Assembly (NCBI GenBank): GCA_016710465.1
Contig: JADJVS010000014.1
Coordinates: 1,550,001-1,614,000, forward strand
Length of the DNA stretch: 64,000 nucleotides
Origin: Sulfuritalea sp.
GTDB lineage: Bacteria; Pseudomonadota; Gammaproteobacteria; Burkholderiales; Rhodocyclaceae
Direction: 5' to 3'
Part shown: positions 8,808-17,181 of the stretch, piece by piece
Numbering within the stretch: position 1 is the stretch's first letter
How the letters are laid out: each line of letters begins with the position of its first letter
The notes under the pieces: model-generated
What the model saw: only the letters and a program-made list of their open reading frames with translations
Database searches by the model: none
What the model was told of the DNA's origin: nothing
Position numbers and translations under genes: made by a program

Positions 8808-9224
8808 ATGACTGCCTTCCACTACGCTTTTCCGATCACCGACATCGGCACCGCGCGCGACTTCTATGTCGGCCGCCTTGGCTGTGCCGAGGGACGCAGC
8901 ACAAACCACTGGATCGACTTCGAGCTGTTCGGCCACCAGCTCTCGGCCCACCTCGGCAAGCCGGCGGGCCCGGCCTGCGAGGGCAGTGTCGATGGCCACG
9001 CGGTACCGATACCGCATTTCGGCGCGATCCTGCCGCCCGAGGAGTTCTGGCGCTTTGCCGATCGACTGCGGCAGGCCGGCATCCGCTTCCTCATGGAGCC
9101 GACGCTGCGCTTCGCCGGCAAGCCCGGCGAACAGGCCACCATGTTCTTTCTCGACCCGGACGGCAATGCCCTGGAATTCAAGGCCTTCACGCGGGCCGAC
9201 GAAGTTTTTGCGCGACAGGCCTGA
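8808..9224 (+). CDS. VOC (glyoxalase/dioxygenase-fold) family protein
   Basis: 138-residue protein of the vicinal-oxygen-chelate superfamily: MTAFHYAFPITDIGTARDFY opens a typical beta-alpha-beta-beta-beta module and FFLDPDGNALEFKAF closes the second, including the conserved DPDGN and metal-ligand Glu. Candidate metal ligands are His5, His58-like residues and the Glu of LEFK. The ATG at 8808 has GGA seven bases before it; longer in-frame starts would add sequence without family resemblance. Substrate unknown. It is divergent from fadD. Confidence 0.8.
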   Translation: MTAFHYAFPITDIGTARDFYVGRLGCAEGRSTNHWIDFELFGHQLSAHLGKPAGPACEGSVDGHAVPIPHFGAILPPEEFWRFADRLRQAGIRFLMEPTLRFAGKPGEQATMFFLDPDGNALEFKAFTRADEVFARQA

Positions 9225-9268
9225 GAGTCATGTCTCCGGCAAAGCCGGGGACGGTATTTCTTGCGGAC

Positions 9269-9288
9269 GGCGCTGATGCCACAGCGCC
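9269..9288. terminator. Hairpin between convergent genes
   Basis: GGCGCTG, a six-base loop, CAGCGCC: a perfect 7-bp stem between the VOC gene and the opposing HTH gene. There is no clear T run on either side, so a terminator role is inferred from position. Confidence 0.45.
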
Positions 9289-9294
9289 CTGGCG

Positions 9295-10023
9295 CTAGGT
9301 TTTCGCCGTGGCGCGGCGGGTGCCGCCGGGCTTGCGGCCGCGAAATGCCATGGCCATTTCGAAGGCGGCGCGGGTGAAGGTCAGCACCTCGGCGAATTCC
9401 TCGTCGCTCAGCTTGCGGGCCTCGTCGTCGGCACGGTAAATGTTGGCAAACTCGCGCTCGCGCGCCGACTGGATCAGCAGCTTGCCGACGCCGAGATTCT
9501 CAAGTGCGCGCCAGACATCCGGATTCGAGGCGCGGGTGAATTTCATGACGAAGCCGATCGGGTCGTTGCGGCCGAGCACGGCGGCCAGGCGCAGGATCAG
9601 CTCGAAGGGCACGGCAATGCGCCCGGTTTCCCAGGCCTCGATCAGCGAGGGGTCCTTGAGGTTGATCGCCGTGCCGACCTCGGTGACGGTGAGGCCGGCG
9701 GCGGTGCGCAGGCGCTTCAGCGCGGCGCCGGTGCGCGCCCAGACGCCAGGCTCGGAAAGGCCCGGCATCACCGCCTTGAGCACGTCGGCGGCGGCCTCCA
9801 TCGGCTTGCCCCGGCTCAAGGCGCGCGCCACGCCGGCGGCGGCCTTCAGGCTGGAGGCGGCGCCCACCGTGGCCGCGCCGGCGTCGAGGACCTTGCCGGC
9901 CATGGCCCGCATCTGGTCCACCAGCCCGTTTTCCGCCGGTTCGACAGTGGCCGGCGCCGACGTGGAGTGGACGCGGCGTGGGCGTGCGGGGGCTTTGCGA
10001 GCGGGCTTGGCGGAGGCGACCAT
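9295..10023 (-). CDS. Helix-turn-helix (XRE-type) domain protein
   Basis: 242 residues. A basic Ala/Pro/Arg N-terminus (VASAKPARKAPARPRR) is followed by a helical segment with Ala repeats, then an XRE-like HTH at roughly residues 100-155 (ALKRLRTAAGLTVTEVGTAI, then SLIEAWETGRIAVPFELILR). The C-terminal 70 residues (NPDVWRALENLGVGKLLIQS onward) are helical and unrecognised. Start at 10023 is chosen because AAAAGGA lies a few bases upstream; in-frame codons further upstream would overlap the cobU promoter region. It is divergent from cobU (73 bases), but nothing else links it to cobalamin. Confidence 0.75.
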   Translation of the reverse strand: MVASAKPARKAPARPRRVHSTSAPATVEPAENGLVDQMRAMAGKVLDAGAATVGAASSLKAAAGVARALSRGKPMEAAADVLKAVMPGLSEPGVWARTGAALKRLRTAAGLTVTEVGTAINLKDPSLIEAWETGRIAVPFELILRLAAVLGRNDPIGFVMKFTRASNPDVWRALENLGVGKLLIQSAREREFANIYRADDEARKLSDEEFAEVLTFTRAAFEMAMAFRGRKPGGTRRATAKT

Positions 10024-10096
10024 GGCATTCCTTTTCCGGTGTGTGGCTGGCCCTACTTTAGCGAAAGATCGCTTTCCCCGTGCTAGGCTTTCCGCC

Positions 10097-10612
10097 ATGA
10101 GCATCGAACTCATCGTCGGCGGAGCGCGCTCGGGCAAGAGCAGCCTGGCGGAGAGGCGCGCCGCGGAATCCGGGCTGGCCGTCGCCTACATCGCCACGGC
10201 CACCATCGGCGACGGTGAAATGGCGCAACGCATCGCGCATCACCGCGAGCGCCGCCCGGCGCACTGGCGCACGGTCGAGGAGCCCCTGCACCTGGCCGAC
10301 GCGCTACGGAGCGAGGTGGCGCCGGGCCGCCTGTTGCTGGTCGATTGCCTGACGCTGTGGCTTTCCAACCTGCTGCTCGGGCCCGGCCTCGAACCCGAGC
10401 GCCGCCGCTTGCTCGAAGCCCTGGGCGATTTGCCGGGGCGGGTGATCCTGGTCAGCAACGAGGTCGGCTGGGGCGTAGTGCCGATCAACGAACTCGCGCG
10501 CCAGTTTGCCGACGAACAGGGACGGCTCAATCAGGCCGTGGCGGCGCTTTGCGATCGTGTCACGCTGGTCGTGGCTGGGCTGCCACTGGAGTTGAAGGCT
10601 GGTGGCGGCTAA
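10097..10612 (+). CDS. cobU: Adenosylcobinamide kinase / adenosylcobinamide-phosphate guanylyltransferase
   Basis: Phosphorylates adenosylcobinamide and then transfers GMP to give AdoCbi-GDP, the activated corrinoid for lower-ligand attachment. The 171-residue protein has the P-loop GGARSGKSSLAE at residues 8-19, the guanylylated-His region AHHRERRPAHWRTVEEP, the VDCLTLWLSNLLL segment and VSNEVGWGVVP, all conserved in CobU/CobP. It stands alone on the plus strand: cobS, cobT and cobC, which normally accompany it, are not in the window. Immediately downstream come a 25-bp repeat and an unrelated glycosyltransferase gene, so an original operon may have been broken. Confidence 0.95.
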   Translation: MSIELIVGGARSGKSSLAERRAAESGLAVAYIATATIGDGEMAQRIAHHRERRPAHWRTVEEPLHLADALRSEVAPGRLLLVDCLTLWLSNLLLGPGLEPERRRLLEALGDLPGRVILVSNEVGWGVVPINELARQFADEQGRLNQAVAALCDRVTLVVAGLPLELKAGGG

Positions 10613-11049
10613 GCCGTGCTGCCTGGCTGGCCCATTGCCGCGCGTGGCTCGGTGCCGGGTCGGGGCCGGGAGTCGGCGCTGGTGGGACGGCGATTTCACA
10701 TGGCCGGCCGAACCGGGCCTACCGAATACGGCGAATACCCGGCGCGGGAGCATCGCACCAGCGACGATCGTCATGAGCCTGATGCAAAAGTGGATGAACT
10801 CCTTCAACTCGCTGTCCGGGCGCATCGGCGATAGTCCACACAAGAACGCGAGCGCCCCGAACAAGTGGCTGGAGTAGTCCTTTTCATGCAGGGTACGCAC
10901 AGATTCCAATTTGCCGGCAGTACCATCAGGAGACTGAACCATGCGCAATGTGGCGCGATGCAACCGAAAAGTACGCTGGCCGTTGGGGCTGGCATTCGCT
11001 GGAGGTGGTGGAAAAGCGCCGAAGAAGACCGAAGCTTGCACCCCTTTGA
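10613..11049. other. Intergenic stretch after cobU
   Basis: 437 bases between cobU and the next large gene. It holds a full copy of the 25-bp repeat (10668-10692) and a short frame at 10941-11087 with a good ribosome site. The rest shows short frames on both strands without recognisable product, and no tRNA or transposase remnant that I can identify. Base composition drops compared with cobU. Confidence 0.5.
10668..10692 (+). repeat. 25-bp dispersed repeat, copy 3 (intergenic)
   Basis: GGGAGTCGGCGCTG, four variable bases, GACGGCG, 56 bases after the cobU stop. A half copy in the same orientation at 13379 follows the next gene, so that gene is flanked by related repeats. Confidence 0.85.
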
Positions 11050-11087
11050 ATGTCCTGTTGCCCGCATCCTTCGATGGCTTCCGTTGA
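10941..11087 (+). CDS. Possible 48-residue small ORF
   Basis: ATG preceded by CAGGAGA at 10927-10933. The product begins MRNVARCNRKVRWPLGLAFA and has a Gly-rich turn followed by KAPKKTEACTPLNV; no homology is recognised. It overlaps the first possible start (11050) of the following gene but ends before the GTG at 11119, which has its own GGAGG. It may be a leader peptide or chance; low confidence. Confidence 0.25.
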   Translation: MRNVARCNRKVRWPLGLAFAGGGGKAPKKTEACTPLNVLLPASFDGFR

Positions 11088-13365
11088 CCGTTGCCGTGCC
11101 GCCAGCGCGGAGGCCGGCGTGAAGGAGGTCGGGCTGCTTTGCGATGAAGCGCGCCTTTTGCGAGAACAGGGGCGTTTTCCGGAGGCGGAGCGTCTGCTGC
11201 GTCGAGCTGTCGCGCTTGAACCAACAGCATTGGCTCCGCGGCTGGCGCTTGGCGAGATCCTTTATGTCATGGGGCGCGATGCCGAGGCCGATGCAATCCT
11301 TGTACACGCCCTGTCTTTGCATCCGGAGTCGGCCGATGCTTTTCGCGCGCGTGGCCGGATTGCCACTGCACGGCACGTGTTCGACGTCGGCGAGCGGATG
11401 GTCAGGCATGCACTGACACTCGATCCGTCGCTTGCGGAGGCCTATTGCGACCTCGGCTGGATTTGTCACTGTACGGGGCGCTATGTCGATGCGGAACTCG
11501 CTTTCCGGAAGGCCCTGCAACTGCAACCGGATCACGCCCGAAGTCGCTGCAACCTTGGCTTTCTGCAACTTTTGCTCGGGAACTATGCGGAGGGCTGGAT
11601 CAATCACGAAGCCCGGTGGCTGACCGAGAGCGGTCGCCGCCGAGTGGAATTCAATGCGCCCGCCTGGGACGGCGGTGATCTTGCCGGGAGGACCTTGCTG
11701 ATCCAGCACGAGCAGGGATTCGGGGATGCCTTGCAGTTTGTCCGCTACGCCCGCCTTGCTGCCGCCACCGCGGCCAAGGTCATCGTCGTCGTTCCGAAGC
11801 CTTTGAGAAGGCTCCTCGAGGAAATCCCGGAAATCACGGTCGTGTGCAGAATGCCGATGCACTATGACCTGTACTGTCATATGGCGTCCCTGCCCTACCG
11901 GTTCGGCACGACCCCGGACAACATCCCTGCCGAGATTCCCTATCTTTTCGTGCCGGTGGTGGCGCGCAAACGCTGGTCAGCGCTCTTTGTCGATCCGGTT
12001 GACAGCGAGCGACGTCCTTTGCGTGTCGGCATTGTCTGGGCGGGCCAGGCACTTCACGTCAATGACAGCCTGCGCTCGATCAGCTTTGAGCTTCTTGCGC
12101 CACTGTTTTCGGTGCCGGGGATTCAGTGGGTTTCCCTGCAGAAGGATGGACGCCCGGACGAGATGGACGACCTGGTCGCGGGACGAGGCTGGATCGATCC
12201 GATGGGCGATGTGGACGATTTCGAAGACACGGCGGCGATCATTGATCAACTCGACCTGGTGATCACCGTCTGCACCTCGGTTACGCACCTGGCCGGCGGG
12301 CTGGGCAAGAAAGTTTGGACATTGCTGTCGGCTTATCCCGACTGGCGCTGGCTGATCACTCGTGCCGAGGATAGTCCCTGGTATCCGACGATGCGCTTGT
12401 TTCGTCAGTCTGTTCTTGGTGACTGGGAGCCTGTCATCGCCGCGGTTCGGCAGGCTCTTTTCGAGGCCGCTCACGCGGCCGGGGCCTGCGATGCACCGGA
12501 GACGTGGATCGATGCCAACCCTGCGCCACCGAAGGACTTTCAGGTGACTTTGGCGCAGACCACCCCGCCGATTCAGACGCGTCTGGCGGAGCCAACCGGA
12601 AACCGCCAGACCACCGACGATGGTCCATGGCTGGAAAAGCTCGAGCAGCGTTTTATCGCGAGTCCGTTCTGGTATCACCGGATTCCGCTGCGCAGCAATA
12701 TCGAGACGCCGGGGTGGGCGCCTCTGAATCCGGAAGCCTATGATCTGCCCGAGCGAATGGACGGGTTGCGTGTGCTGGACGTCGGCGCCTGGGATGGCTA
12801 TTGGACCTTCGAAGCGCTCCGGCGAGGCGCCCGGGAGGTGGTCGCGATTGACGACCTGTCGGACGGACTCGGGGTTGCAGCCGACATTCCATGGCGGAAT
12901 TGGGAGAACTTTGATGTCTGTCGCGAGGCACTCGGGTTCGACGAGTCCGTCTGCAAGCGCTACACGATGTCTGTTTACGACGTTGCCGAGGCGACTCTCG
13001 GGCGCTTTGATGTCATCTTCCTGTTCGGGGTTTTCAACCAGTTGCGGCATCCCTTGCTGGGACTGGAAAGGCTGGCCGCCGTGTGCGACCGCAGCTTGCA
13101 TGTTGAGGCGGCGATTGTCGACAATTTCAGCCCGTATCGTGGCGGGATCGGCTGCGGCTATCCGAATGGCCAAATGCTGCTCGAGTATTACGCGAATGCG
13201 GAGCTTGGCAACGCGGTGGAAAATCGCTGGGCGCCGACCTTGCACGCCTTGGGCGCGATGCTTCAAACGGTGGGCTTCAACCGGATTGAAGGCTGGAAGT
13301 TATCGGATGCACCCTCGCGGCAATACCTATGCAGAGGCGTGGTACGCGGCGATCGGGTGGTCTGA
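11050..13365 (+). CDS. TPR - GT9/GT41-like glycosyltransferase - methyltransferase fusion
   Basis: Three domains in 771 residues. Residues 30-180 are tetratricopeptide repeats (EAERLLRRAVALEPTALAPR, ELAFRKALQLQPDHARSRCN). Residues 190-480 form a GT-B type transferase of the kind found behind TPRs in bacteria (RTLLIQHEQGFGDALQFVRY, RVGIVWAGQALHVNDSLRSI, CTSVTHLAGGLGKKVWTLLS, DSPWYPTMRLFRQ). Residues 535-770 are an AdoMet methyltransferase with LRVLDVGAWDGYWTFEALRR, preceded by FWYHRIPLRSNIETPGW as in CmoB-like enzymes. The acceptor is unknown; a surface glycan or protein is likely. The start is uncertain: a GTG at 11119 has GGAGG five bases upstream and begins right at the TPRs. Codon usage is less GC-rich than the flanking cob genes, suggesting transfer. 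Confidence 0.82.
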   Translation: MSCCPHPSMASVDRCRAASAEAGVKEVGLLCDEARLLREQGRFPEAERLLRRAVALEPTALAPRLALGEILYVMGRDAEADAILVHALSLHPESADAFRARGRIATARHVFDVGERMVRHALTLDPSLAEAYCDLGWICHCTGRYVDAELAFRKALQLQPDHARSRCNLGFLQLLLGNYAEGWINHEARWLTESGRRRVEFNAPAWDGGDLAGRTLLIQHEQGFGDALQFVRYARLAAATAAKVIVVVPKPLRRLLEEIPEITVVCRMPMHYDLYCHMASLPYRFGTTPDNIPAEIPYLFVPVVARKRWSALFVDPVDSERRPLRVGIVWAGQALHVNDSLRSISFELLAPLFSVPGIQWVSLQKDGRPDEMDDLVAGRGWIDPMGDVDDFEDTAAIIDQLDLVITVCTSVTHLAGGLGKKVWTLLSAYPDWRWLITRAEDSPWYPTMRLFRQSVLGDWEPVIAAVRQALFEAAHAAGACDAPETWIDANPAPPKDFQVTLAQTTPPIQTRLAEPTGNRQTTDDGPWLEKLEQRFIASPFWYHRIPLRSNIETPGWAPLNPEAYDLPERMDGLRVLDVGAWDGYWTFEALRRGAREVVAIDDLSDGLGVAADIPWRNWENFDVCREALGFDESVCKRYTMSVYDVAEATLGRFDVIFLFGVFNQLRHPLLGLERLAAVCDRSLHVEAAIVDNFSPYRGGIGCGYPNGQMLLEYYANAELGNAVENRWAPTLHALGAMLQTVGFNRIEGWKLSDAPSRQYLCRGVVRGDRVV

Positions 13366-13378
13366 GAACTGGCGCTGG

Positions 13379-13398
13379 GTGAGTCGGCGCCAAGTCCG
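13379..13398 (+). repeat. Half copy of the 25-bp repeat
   Basis: GTGAGTCGGCGCC matches the left 13 bases of the repeat; the ACGGCG end is replaced by TCCGCTG. Located 14 bases after the stop of the TPR-glycosyltransferase gene, in the same orientation as the full copy on its other side. Confidence 0.45.
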
Positions 13399-13467
13399 CT
13401 GTCCAGGTTTCCATAGCCTGCTGCCGTCAGCGAGTATCCAACGACGGCGTTGGGCAGAAGCCCACCC

Positions 13468-14916
13468 TCAGCCCATGCCCAGTCGCTCCAGCTTCATCGC
13501 CCCTTCCACCGCATCCGCCAGCCGCTCCAGATCGGACTCCCGCCGCGCCGCGAAATCCACGGTTTGCGGCCCGGCCAGGCCGGCCCAGGCGAGCAGGGCG
13601 GAGAGCGCCTCGGGTGTGTCGAAGAGGCCGTGGCAATAGCTGGCGAGGATGGCCTTGTCCTCGCTGATGGCGCCGTCCGGCTTGCCGTCGAGCGTCGCGG
13701 CAGGGCGGGCCAGGGCGGGGCCGCGCGTCACGCCCATGTGGATCTCGTAGCCGGCGACCACCGGGGTGCCCGGTAGCGACAAGGCGCCCGCGACATTGCG
13801 CAGTTGCTTTTCCGGTTCCAGCTCGGTTTCGCAATCCAGCAGGCCGAGGCCGGCAATGCTCACGGCATCACCTTCGATGCCGCGCGGATCGTGCAGTTGC
13901 CGCCCGAGCATCTGGAAGCCGCCGCAGATGCCGATCAGCTTGCCGCCGTAGCGCAGGTGGCGCTGGATTGCGGCTTCATGGCCCTGTTCGCGCAGCCACG
14001 TGAGGTCGGCCTGCACCGCCTTGGAGCCCGGCAGCACCACCAGGTCGCAGGCGGGCAGCGCGTCGCCGGGGCCGATCCAGCGGAAATCCACCTCCGGGTG
14101 CAGGCGCAATGGGTCGAGGTCGTTGTGGTTGGAGCAGCGCGGGTAGGCGATGGCCACGGCCTTGAGGCGGGTGTCGGGCTTGGCCGCGCTGTGGGTGGCG
14201 ATCGCATCTTCGGCGTCGAGCATCAGGCCGTGCAGGTAGGGCAGCACGCCGAGCACCGGCTTGCCGGTGCGGTGCTCCAGCCAGTCGAGGCCGGATTGCA
14301 GCAGGCCGATGTCGCCGCGAAAGCGGTTGATGACGAAGCCCATGACACGGTTTTGTTCGGACTCGGAGAGCAGGTCGAGGGTGCCGACCAGGTGGGCGAA
14401 GACGCCGCCGCGATCGATGTCGGCGATGAGTATCACCGGCACGTCGGCGGCCTCGGCGAAGCCCATGTTGGCGATGTCGCGGTCGCGCAGGTTGATCTCG
14501 GCCGGGCTGCCGGCGCCCTCGACGATCACCCAGTCGAACTCGGCCGTCAGGCGCGCCCAGCTTTCCATCACCGCGCCCATGGCGATGGTCTTGTAGGCGT
14601 GGTAGTCGCGGGCGTCGAGCGTATCGATAGCGTGGCCGTGGACGATCACCTGGGCGCGGCGGTCGGTGGTCGGCTTGAGCAGCACCGGGTTGAAATCGAC
14701 GCGCGGCGCGATGTTCGCCGCCAGCGCCTGCAGCGCCTGGGCGCGCCCGATCTCGCCGCCGTCGGCGGTGACGGCGGAGTTGAGCGCCATGTTCTGCGGC
14801 TTGAAGGGCGCGACCTTGAGGCCGCGCCGCGCGAGGATGCGGCACAGCGCGGCAACCAGTACCGTCTTGCCGGCATCCGAGGTCGTGCCTTGCACCATGA
14901 GGGCGCGCGCGCTCAC
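13468..14916 (-). CDS. cobQ: Cobyric acid synthase
   Basis: Amidates positions b, d, e and g of adenosylcobyrinic acid a,c-diamide using glutamine and ATP. The 482-residue protein starts with the dethiobiotin-synthetase-like P-loop MVQGTTSDAGKT, continues with PFKPQNMALNSAV, and has a C-terminal type 1 glutamine amidotransferase domain with nucleophile Cys in GKLIGICGGFQMLG and the catalytic His in YEIHMG. GTG at 14916 is the chosen start: it overlaps the TGA of the upstream ATPase gene as GTGA, implying translational coupling, and gives the typical N-terminus MSARALMVQGTT. The partner cob genes lie on both sides. Confidence 0.95.
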   Translation of the reverse strand: MSARALMVQGTTSDAGKTVLVAALCRILARRGLKVAPFKPQNMALNSAVTADGGEIGRAQALQALAANIAPRVDFNPVLLKPTTDRRAQVIVHGHAIDTLDARDYHAYKTIAMGAVMESWARLTAEFDWVIVEGAGSPAEINLRDRDIANMGFAEAADVPVILIADIDRGGVFAHLVGTLDLLSESEQNRVMGFVINRFRGDIGLLQSGLDWLEHRTGKPVLGVLPYLHGLMLDAEDAIATHSAAKPDTRLKAVAIAYPRCSNHNDLDPLRLHPEVDFRWIGPGDALPACDLVVLPGSKAVQADLTWLREQGHEAAIQRHLRYGGKLIGICGGFQMLGRQLHDPRGIEGDAVSIAGLGLLDCETELEPEKQLRNVAGALSLPGTPVVAGYEIHMGVTRGPALARPAATLDGKPDGAISEDKAILASYCHGLFDTPEALSALLAWAGLAGPQTVDFAARRESDLERLADAVEGAMKLERLGMG

Positions 14917-16082
14917 GGCAGCCACTCCGCGCTGTCGCCGAAGCCGCGCCGGCGTACCGCCGGATTGAGGGCGCCGGGCGGCGCCGTGTCCTGGTCGACG
15001 ATCCAGCCTTCGGTGGCGGCGGCATCGGCCAGCATGTCGCCGAGATGCCGTGCCTGGCGCGGGCTGGCGTGCCCGGCCTTGATCTCGATGGCATGGCGGC
15101 TGGCGCCGCGCTCGATCAGCAGGTCGATCTCGCCGCCGGCGGCGGTACGCCAGAAATGGAAGCGGCTCTGCGGGTGTGCCAGTTGTTCGCGCCGCAGCAG
15201 GTCCTCGAGGACGAATCCTTCCCAGCTCGCGCCGCGGATCGGGTGGGCGGCGAGCTGGTCGGGATCGCCGATGTCAAGCAGGTGGTGGAGCATGCCGCTG
15301 TCGCGCAGGTAAAGCTTGGGTGCCTTGGTCAGGCGCTTGCCGACGTTGCGGAACCAGGGTGTCAGGCGGCGCAGGATGAAGGTGGCCTCGAAGGCATCGA
15401 TCAGGCGCGCGACCTTGGCGTGGCCGACGCCGAGCGCCGCGGCCAGGTTGCTGACGTTGAGCAGCCCGCCTTGTTGGTGGGCCAGCATGGTCAGCAGGCG
15501 GCGCGCCAGCAGCGGCTCGGCGGCGACGCCGAGCTGGGGCAGGTCGCGCTCGATGTAGGCGCGCAGGTAGGCTTCCTGCCAGTCGCGAAAATCGGGCCCG
15601 GCGGCGTAGGCGTCGGGAAAGCCGCCGCACAGCCAGTGCCGGTGCCAGCGCCGCGCCACGTCGGCATCGGCGGCGGCGGTCTCCATCACCACCAGCGGGT
15701 CGAGTTCCAGCACGCCGACGCGGCCGGCCAGGGACTCGGCCGCGCCGCGCACCAGCGCCGGCTGCGCCGAGCCGAGCACGATGAAGCGGCCTCGCACATC
15801 GCGCCGGGCGTCGATGGCTCCGCGCAGCGCGGCGAAGATCTCGGGCACCGCCTGAGCTTCGTCGAGGATCAGGCCGCGCCCGGCATGGCTGTCGAGCTGG
15901 AAGCGCGGGTCCTCGGTCCAGGCCTCGCGTGTGCGCGGGTCTTCGAGGTCGACGTAAGCATGGCCGGCGAAGGCCTGCCGTGCCAGCGTGGTCTTGCCCA
16001 CCTGGCGCGCGCCGAGGATCAGCAGCGCGGGGAAGCGCGCGGCCAGGGCGTGCAGGCGGTCGATGGAGAGGCGGCGATACAT
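14913..16082 (-). CDS. AAA+ ATPase with DUF4143 domain
   Basis: 389-residue P-loop ATPase of the family found scattered in bacteria and archaea. Walker A is LILGARQVGKTTLARQ near residue 20-35, Walker B is GLILDEAQAVPEIF, a sensor-like segment is GRFIVLGSAQPALVRGAAES, and the C-terminal DUF4143 part includes RDSGMLHHLLDI and the nuclease-fold-like HFWRTAAGGEIDLLIERG with AIEIKAG. Function is not established. It sits between cbiB and cobQ and overlaps cobQ by four bases, so it drives or co-expresses cobQ although unrelated to cobalamin. Its upstream region is strikingly AT-rich. Probably acquired by transfer. Confidence 0.88.
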   Translation of the reverse strand: MYRRLSIDRLHALAARFPALLILGARQVGKTTLARQAFAGHAYVDLEDPRTREAWTEDPRFQLDSHAGRGLILDEAQAVPEIFAALRGAIDARRDVRGRFIVLGSAQPALVRGAAESLAGRVGVLELDPLVVMETAAADADVARRWHRHWLCGGFPDAYAAGPDFRDWQEAYLRAYIERDLPQLGVAAEPLLARRLLTMLAHQQGGLLNVSNLAAALGVGHAKVARLIDAFEATFILRRLTPWFRNVGKRLTKAPKLYLRDSGMLHHLLDIGDPDQLAAHPIRGASWEGFVLEDLLRREQLAHPQSRFHFWRTAAGGEIDLLIERGASRHAIEIKAGHASPRQARHLGDMLADAAATEGWIVDQDTAPPGALNPAVRRRGFGDSAEWLP

Positions 16083-16236
16083 GCGGGGGTGGGGAAAGAA
16101 GAATATACTTGCATTTTCACTTTTAGACAGAAAAAAAGCAAGGATAATGTCCGAGGCGACGGGGGGCGGTGCGTGGCGCCGGTAGAATCCGCTATCTCCT
16201 TCCTGGCCTTGTTGCGGACTATCCCGCCACCCATCC
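16083..16236. promoter_or_regulatory. AT-rich divergent promoter region
   Basis: Between the AAA+ gene (minus) and cbiB (plus). Bases 16100-16150 are far more AT-rich than their surroundings, with runs of A and T. On the minus strand TGTCTA and TATATT are 16 bases apart; on the plus strand GATAAT at 16144 could serve as a -10 for cbiB. These are pattern matches only. Confidence 0.4.
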
Positions 16237-17181
16237 GTGACCGCCCCGACGTTATTGCTCATCCTGCCCATTGGCCTCCTGCTCGACCGCCTGCTCGGCG
16301 AGCCGCGCCGCTGGCATCCGCTGGTCGGCTTCGGCCGCCTGGCCGGTGCGCTGGAGCGCGGGCTGCGGCGCGGGGCGCCGGGCGCTGCCGTGGGCAACCG
16401 CCTGCGCGGTTCGCTGGCCTGGGCCCTGCTGGTGCTGCCCTTGCCGCTAGCCTGCGCATGGTTGCTGTCCCAGCTCGCCTGGCCGGCGGCGCTGGCCGGG
16501 CACGCGCTGCTGCTGTGGTTCGCGCTCGGCGGCCGCAGCCTGGAGGAACACGCGCAGGCCGTGGCGCAGCCGCTGGCCGCGGGCGACCTCGGCGCGGCGC
16601 GCGAGCGCCTATCGTGGATGGTTTCGCGCGAGACGGCGCGGCTCGATGCCGGCGACATTTCGCGCGCCACGGTGGAGACCGCGCTCGAAAACGGCAACGA
16701 CGCCGTCTTCGGCGCCCTGTTCTGGGCGGCCCTGCTGGGCGGGCCGGGGGCGCTGGCCTTCCGCTTCGCCAACACCCTGGATGCGATGTGGGGCTACAAG
16801 GATGAGCGGCGCATCTATTTTGGCTGGTGCGCGGCACGTGCCGATGACCTGCTCGGCTACGTCCCGGCGCGGCTGACGGCGCTGACCTACGCGCTGCTGG
16901 GGCAGGGCGGTGCGGCCCTGCGCTGCTGGCGTACCCAGGCCCCGGCATGGTCGAGCCCGAACGCCGGGCCGGTGATGGCGGCCGGCGCCGGTGCGCTGGG
17001 CGTCAGCCTGGGCGGTGCGGCGATCTATCACGGTCGCGTCGAGCCACGTCCCTTGCTCGGCAGCGGCCCGGCGCCGGTGGCGGCCGACATCGAGCGGGCG
17101 CTGGCACTGGTGCGGCACGGTTCGCTGGCCTGGGCCGCGCTGGCACTGGCCGCCGGCGTGGTGGCGAGCGTCCATGCTTGA
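16237..17181 (+). CDS. cbiB: Adenosylcobinamide-phosphate synthase
   Basis: Membrane enzyme that attaches aminopropanol phosphate (from CobD) to adenosylcobyric acid. Length 314 residues is standard. Conserved CbiB segments are visible: LLLDRLLGEPRRWHPLVGFG at the N-terminus, WMVSRETARLDAGDISRATV with VETALENGNDAVFGALFWAA, and ANTLDAMWGYKDERRIYFGW. Several hydrophobic segments span the membrane, including one near the N-terminus and one at the C-terminus (ALALAAGVVASVHA). GTG start. cobD begins inside its last codons (8-base overlap), then btuF: an operon cbiB-cobD-btuF-btuF2. Confidence 0.95.
   Translation: MTAPTLLLILPIGLLLDRLLGEPRRWHPLVGFGRLAGALERGLRRGAPGAAVGNRLRGSLAWALLVLPLPLACAWLLSQLAWPAALAGHALLLWFALGGRSLEEHAQAVAQPLAAGDLGAARERLSWMVSRETARLDAGDISRATVETALENGNDAVFGALFWAALLGGPGALAFRFANTLDAMWGYKDERRIYFGWCAARADDLLGYVPARLTALTYALLGQGGAALRCWRTQAPAWSSPNAGPVMAAGAGALGVSLGGAAIYHGRVEPRPLLGSGPAPVAADIERALALVRHGSLAWAALALAAGVVASVHA

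Noticed and set aside
10772..10876. 34-codon frame after cobU (starting MSLMQKWMNSFNS)
   Set aside because: No ribosome site and no recognised family; kept only as part of the intergenic description.
15735..15760. Loose repeat-like sequence in the AAA+ ATPase gene
   Set aside because: Falls in the conserved SAQPALVRGAAES segment and has several mismatches; it shows how often weak matches arise by chance here.
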